This document shows, one piece after another, positions 60,985 to 64,000 of a DNA stretch of 64,000 bases; the stretch's first letter is position 1; every line of letters starts with the position of its first letter. This DNA comes from Candidatus Mycolicibacterium alkanivorans (lineage in GTDB: Bacteria; Actinomycetota; Actinomycetes; Mycobacteriales; Mycobacteriaceae). The translations under genes and the position numbers were made by a program. The notes under the pieces are model-generated. The model saw only the letters and a list, made by a program, of their open reading frames with translations. It did no database searches and was not told where the DNA came from. The stretch covers positions 2,976,001 to 3,040,000 of the forward strand of contig NZ_JAIVFL010000001.1 in assembly GCF_022760805.1 (NCBI RefSeq), in the 5' to 3' direction.

Positions 60985-63780
60985 TCAACCGCTGTTTCGC
61001 AGCGCGGAGGCCAGCCCGCTCATGGTGAGCAGGATGCCGCGCTGCACCGACTCGTCGGTGTCCCCGGACCGGTACCGGCGCAACAGTTCGACCTGAAGGT
61101 GGTTCAGTGGCTCGAGGTACGGGAAGCGGTTGAACACCGAGCGGGCCAGAGCAGGGTTGTCAGCCAGCAGGTCGTCGTGACCCGTGATGAGTTTGTGCAT
61201 GCGGATGGTGCGGTCGTGCTCGGCGACGATCTTGTCGAACACCCGATGGCGCAGTTCGGAATCGGCGACCAGCTCGGCGTAGCGGGCCGCCAGTCCCATG
61301 TCGGACTTGGACAGCACCTGCGCCATGTTGGACAGCACCGTGGCGAAGAACGGCCATCTGACGTATAGGTCCTGCAGCACCTCGAGTCGGCCGTCCCCCT
61401 CTCTGATCCACTCCTCGAAGGCGGTGCCGGTGCCGTACCAGCCGGGCAGCATCACCCGCGACTGGCTCCAGGCCAGCACCCACGGGATCGCACGCAGGTC
61501 CGAGATCGAGGTGGTGGGCTTGCGGGAGGCGGGCCGGCTGCCGATGTTCAGCGAGCCGATCTCGCTGACCGGAGTGGAGGCCGTGAAGTAGTCCACGAAA
61601 CCCGGTGTCTCGTGGACCAATTCGGCGTAGGCGCGCTGGGCGCGGGCGGCGAGGTCATCGAGCACCTCGTAGGCCGGTCCTGCCGCATCACCGAGACCCT
61701 CGACGTCGAGCAGGGTGGACTCCAGCGTCGCCGCCAACAGGGTTTCGAGGTTTCGGTGGGCGATCCGCGGCTCGGCGTACTTGGCCGCGATCACCTCGCC
61801 CTGTTCGGTCAGCCGCAGTGATCCGTTCACCGCACCGGGTGGCTGGGCCAGGATCGCGTCGTAACTGGGGCCGCCGCCGCGGCCGACCGTCCCGCCGCGG
61901 CCGTGGAAAAGGCGCAGCCGGATACCGGTCTTGCGGGCTGACTCCACCAGGTCGAGCTCGGCTCGGTACAGAGCCCAATTGGCGGCCAGGTACCCGCCGT
62001 CCTTGTTGGAGTCGGAGTAGCCGAGCATGACTTCCTGGCTCTCCCCGCGGGCGTGCACCATCGCCCGGTAGACCGGCAGGTCCAAGACGGACTCCAGGAT
62101 CGACGAGCCGCGCTGTAGGTCGTCGATCGTCTCGAACAACGGCACGATACCGATCGGTGCGTACCCGTCGCCACCCGAAACATCTAGCAGCCCAGCTTCT
62201 TTCAGCAGGATCGCGGCTTCAAGCAGGTCCGACACCGACTGGCACATCGAGATGATGTAGTTGGGCACCGCCTGCGGCCCGAACACCCGGACTGCCCGCG
62301 CTGCCGCGAACACGATGTCGAGTTCCTTGCGGGCGAGCTCCGAGAGTTCGGCGTCGTCGCGGATCAGCGGCCGGCGGGTGGACAGTTCGGCCACCAGGAC
62401 CTCCACTCGCTCGGGCTCCGGCAGCCCCGCGTAGTCCGGATGCACACCGGCCCAGGCCAGCAGTTCGGCGACCACCTCCTCGTGCACGTCGGAGTTCTGC
62501 CGCATGTCCAGCCCGCTCAGGTGGAAGCCGAACACGTCCACGGCGTCGCGCAGCCGGGCCAGCCGGTCGTCGGCGAGCAGCGCGCTGCCGTTGGCACGCA
62601 ACGATGTGTCGATGACGTCGAGGTCGGCCAGCAGTTCGTCGGGGGCAGCGTACGGCGCCATACCGATCTCGAGGACGTGTTCGGGCCTGCGGTCCAAAAT
62701 CTCAGCCGCGGTGGCGGTCAGCCTGCCGTGCACCACCCGCAGCGCCCGGCGATACGGCTCGTCGGCGCGGGCCGGCTCGTCGCACGGATCTGCCAGGTCG
62801 ATCAGCTCAGGTGTGGTCCTGACCAACCGGGCCGACATCGAGAGCTCCCGCTCGAGCTTGGTCAGCGCGGCGAAGTAGTGCGCCAGCGCGGTGTATGCGG
62901 CGCTCCCGGTGGCCAGTCGGACCACGTCGGCGGTGACGTTCGGGTTGCCGTCGCGGTCACCGCCGATCCACGATCCCGGCCGCAGGATCGGCTCCGCCAG
63001 CACGTCGGTCCCGGGCCAGCGGGACCGCAGTGCGTCGCGCACCTCGGCGTTGACCTTCGGGATCACCTCGAAGAAGGCCGCCGGGTAGTAGCGCAGACCC
63101 ACTTCGATCTCGTCTTGAATCTTCAAGCGGGACAACCTGATCAGCGCCGTCTGCCACAGCGTCAGGATCTGCCGGCGCAGCTCGGTCTCGACCGAACGGC
63201 CGTCCTCGGTTTCGTTCTGCCCGTGCAGGCGCAGCCGCATGAGCTGCGTGATGCGGTGCTGGGTGTCGAACACCGTGCGGCGGCGGGTCTCGGTGGGATG
63301 GGCGGTGATCACCGGCGACACCAGGGCACCGCGCAGGGCGTCGGCCACGGTATCGGCGTCGATCTCCGCGGCGTCCAGCTTGTGGTAGGTGGCGGCCAGT
63401 GTGCTGTCCTGCGGCGGTTCACCCGCGGCGACATGGGCAGCGCGCCTGCGCTCACGGTGGATGTCCTCGGCGACGTTGGCCAGCAGCGCGAAGTGGGTGA
63501 AGGCGCGGATCACCGGGATCGCCTGATGGATGTCGATGCCGTCGAACATCCGGGCCATCTCGGCGCGGTCGATCTCCGAGCGCCGGACCCGGAACGACTC
63601 GACCCGGGCCCGTTCGACGAGGTCGAAGACCTGCTCGCCGTTCTGCTCGCGCACCGTGTCGCCAAGGATCGTGCCCAGCAGCCTGATGTCCTCCCGCATC
63701 GGCTCGGTGGCCTCGCGCCCCACCTGGGTGCGGCGGACGGCGCCGAACGGTGCCAGCGTCACGTCGGAGAGCTCAGCCAT
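60985..63780 (-). CDS. ppc: Phosphoenolpyruvate carboxylase
   Basis: 931 residues from the ATG at 63780; the frame runs on upstream without family sequence. Catalytic His161 in VITAHPTET, then [14 protein letters not shown] and the Arg-rich [15 protein letters not shown] loop. It carboxylates PEP to oxaloacetate as an anaplerotic step. The C-terminus ends in NSG, close to the usual NTG. The 220 bp upstream to the window end hold no clear minus-strand gene. Confidence 0.97.
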   Translation of the reverse strand: MAELSDVTLAPFGAVRRTQVGREATEPMREDIRLLGTILGDTVREQNGEQVFDLVERARVESFRVRRSEIDRAEMARMFDGIDIHQAIPVIRAFTHFALLANVAEDIHRERRRAAHVAAGEPPQDSTLAATYHKLDAAEIDADTVADALRGALVSPVITAHPTETRRRTVFDTQHRITQLMRLRLHGQNETEDGRSVETELRRQILTLWQTALIRLSRLKIQDEIEVGLRYYPAAFFEVIPKVNAEVRDALRSRWPGTDVLAEPILRPGSWIGGDRDGNPNVTADVVRLATGSAAYTALAHYFAALTKLERELSMSARLVRTTPELIDLADPCDEPARADEPYRRALRVVHGRLTATAAEILDRRPEHVLEIGMAPYAAPDELLADLDVIDTSLRANGSALLADDRLARLRDAVDVFGFHLSGLDMRQNSDVHEEVVAELLAWAGVHPDYAGLPEPERVEVLVAELSTRRPLIRDDAELSELARKELDIVFAAARAVRVFGPQAVPNYIISMCQSVSDLLEAAILLKEAGLLDVSGGDGYAPIGIVPLFETIDDLQRGSSILESVLDLPVYRAMVHARGESQEVMLGYSDSNKDGGYLAANWALYRAELDLVESARKTGIRLRLFHGRGGTVGRGGGPSYDAILAQPPGAVNGSLRLTEQGEVIAAKYAEPRIAHRNLETLLAATLESTLLDVEGLGDAAGPAYEVLDDLAARAQRAYAELVHETPGFVDYFTASTPVSEIGSLNIGSRPASRKPTTSISDLRAIPWVLAWSQSRVMLPGWYGTGTAFEEWIREGDGRLEVLQDLYVRWPFFATVLSNMAQVLSKSDMGLAARYAELVADSELRHRVFDKIVAEHDRTIRMHKLITGHDDLLADNPALARSVFNRFPYLEPLNHLQVELLRRYRSGDTDESVQRGILLTMSGLASALRNSG

Positions 63781-63909
63781 GTCTCCAGTATCGGTGGGTA
63801 TCGGGCAGCCCGCACGACGAGGATGGCGTACCCGCGGGTTTCCCTGCGGCGCCCTGAGGCATCCACAGTCCTTCGAGTCCGGCCCGACATCGACCAAGGG
63901 AGCCGATCC

Positions 63910-63957
63910 ATGCCCGCCGACCGCGGCGTCAACCGCTGGGAGCTGTGGACGTGGTGA
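63910..63957 (+). CDS. Candidate Trp-rich leader peptide mini-ORF
   Basis: AAGGGAG (63896-63902) lies 7 bases before an ATG that encodes the 15-residue [15 protein letters not shown] and a TGA. Three of the last six codons are TGG. The Shine-Dalgarno match is strong, and Trp clustering at the end resembles attenuator leader peptides. It is divergent from ppc, and whatever it precedes lies outside the window. Confidence 0.3.
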   Translation: MPADRGVNRWELWTW

Positions 63958-64000
63958 GCAGCTCCTCGATCTGGAGCGCGCCACCGCGGCTGTCTGAGTT

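Noticed and set aside
62440..63957. Plus-strand 505-codon frame opposite ppc
   Set aside because: Antisense shadow of ppc; only its last 15 codons, after a strong ribosome site, were kept as a separate candidate.

Overview
The window is high-GC actinobacterial DNA and almost certainly comes from a rapidly growing, non-tuberculous mycobacterium (Mycolicibacterium type). From about 10.9 kb to the right end, gene content and order follow the Mycobacterium tuberculosis Rv1496-to-Rv1445c backbone read in one direction: meaB, mutB, mutA, TVP38 protein, stomatin/NfeD pair, ferrochelatase, inhA, fabG1, VWA/DUF58/moxR1, ripB, ripA, acn, TetR, ABC-F, thioredoxin, suf operon, mptB, ABC exporter, ctaA, qor, ctaB, tkt, tal, zwf, opcA and pgl, followed by ppc. 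A SufB intein, many leaderless GTG/ATG starts, InhA/MabA and a Mas-like polyketide synthase all fit this genus. No rRNA, tRNA, CRISPR array or insertion sequence was seen.

Layout. (1) 1-9660, minus strand: a tight four-gene lipid operon with a 2093-residue Mas/Pks5-type iterative polyketide synthase, a PapA acyltransferase and two tandem paralogous HxxxDG acyltransferase-like proteins, the last cut by the window edge. It resembles LOS/acyltrehalose-type loci and is preceded by about 1.2 kb of lower-GC DNA. (2) 10.9-16.0 kb: methylmalonyl-CoA mutase (mutA-mutB) and its GTPase meaB, the likely source of the methylmalonyl-CoA extender used by a Mas-type synthase. (3) 16.1-28.6 kb: membrane proteins, heme synthesis, mycolic-acid FAS-II genes (fabG1-inhA), a MoxR/DUF58/VWA operon and the RipA/RipB peptidoglycan hydrolases. 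(4) 28.7-32.2 kb: aconitase and its TetR repressor, with a recognisable AcnR operator on the acn promoter. (5) 32.2-39.0 kb: a variable stretch with an ABC-F protein, a decayed echA12 fragment, thioredoxin under an ECF-type promoter, an ECF sigma/anti-sigma pair, and an unusual three-gene cassette (solute-binding domain fused to VWA, an XpaC-like membrane protein, and a membrane-anchored solute-binding protein) with no transporter. (6) 39.1-46.5 kb: sufR-sufB(intein)-sufD-sufC-sufS-sufU-sufT for Fe-S assembly, with a SufR operator overlapping the sufR start. (7) 46.6-53.8 kb: mannosyltransferase, ABC-2 exporter, and heme A/heme O synthases for cytochrome oxidase. (8) 54.0-60.7 kb: the pentose-phosphate operon tkt-tal-zwf-opcA-pgl, carrying six 36-bp repeats that form a mini-ORF coupled to opcA. 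(9) 60.8-64 kb: ppc and two candidate small ORFs.

The least explained items are the orphan binding-protein/VWA cassette at 35.7-39.0 kb, the repeat-encoded coupling peptide between zwf and opcA, and the 56-bp tandem repeats upstream of moxR1. Starts were chosen by Shine-Dalgarno motifs, by TANNNT -10 boxes next to leaderless starts, or by remembered homologue lengths. No database search or computation was run.
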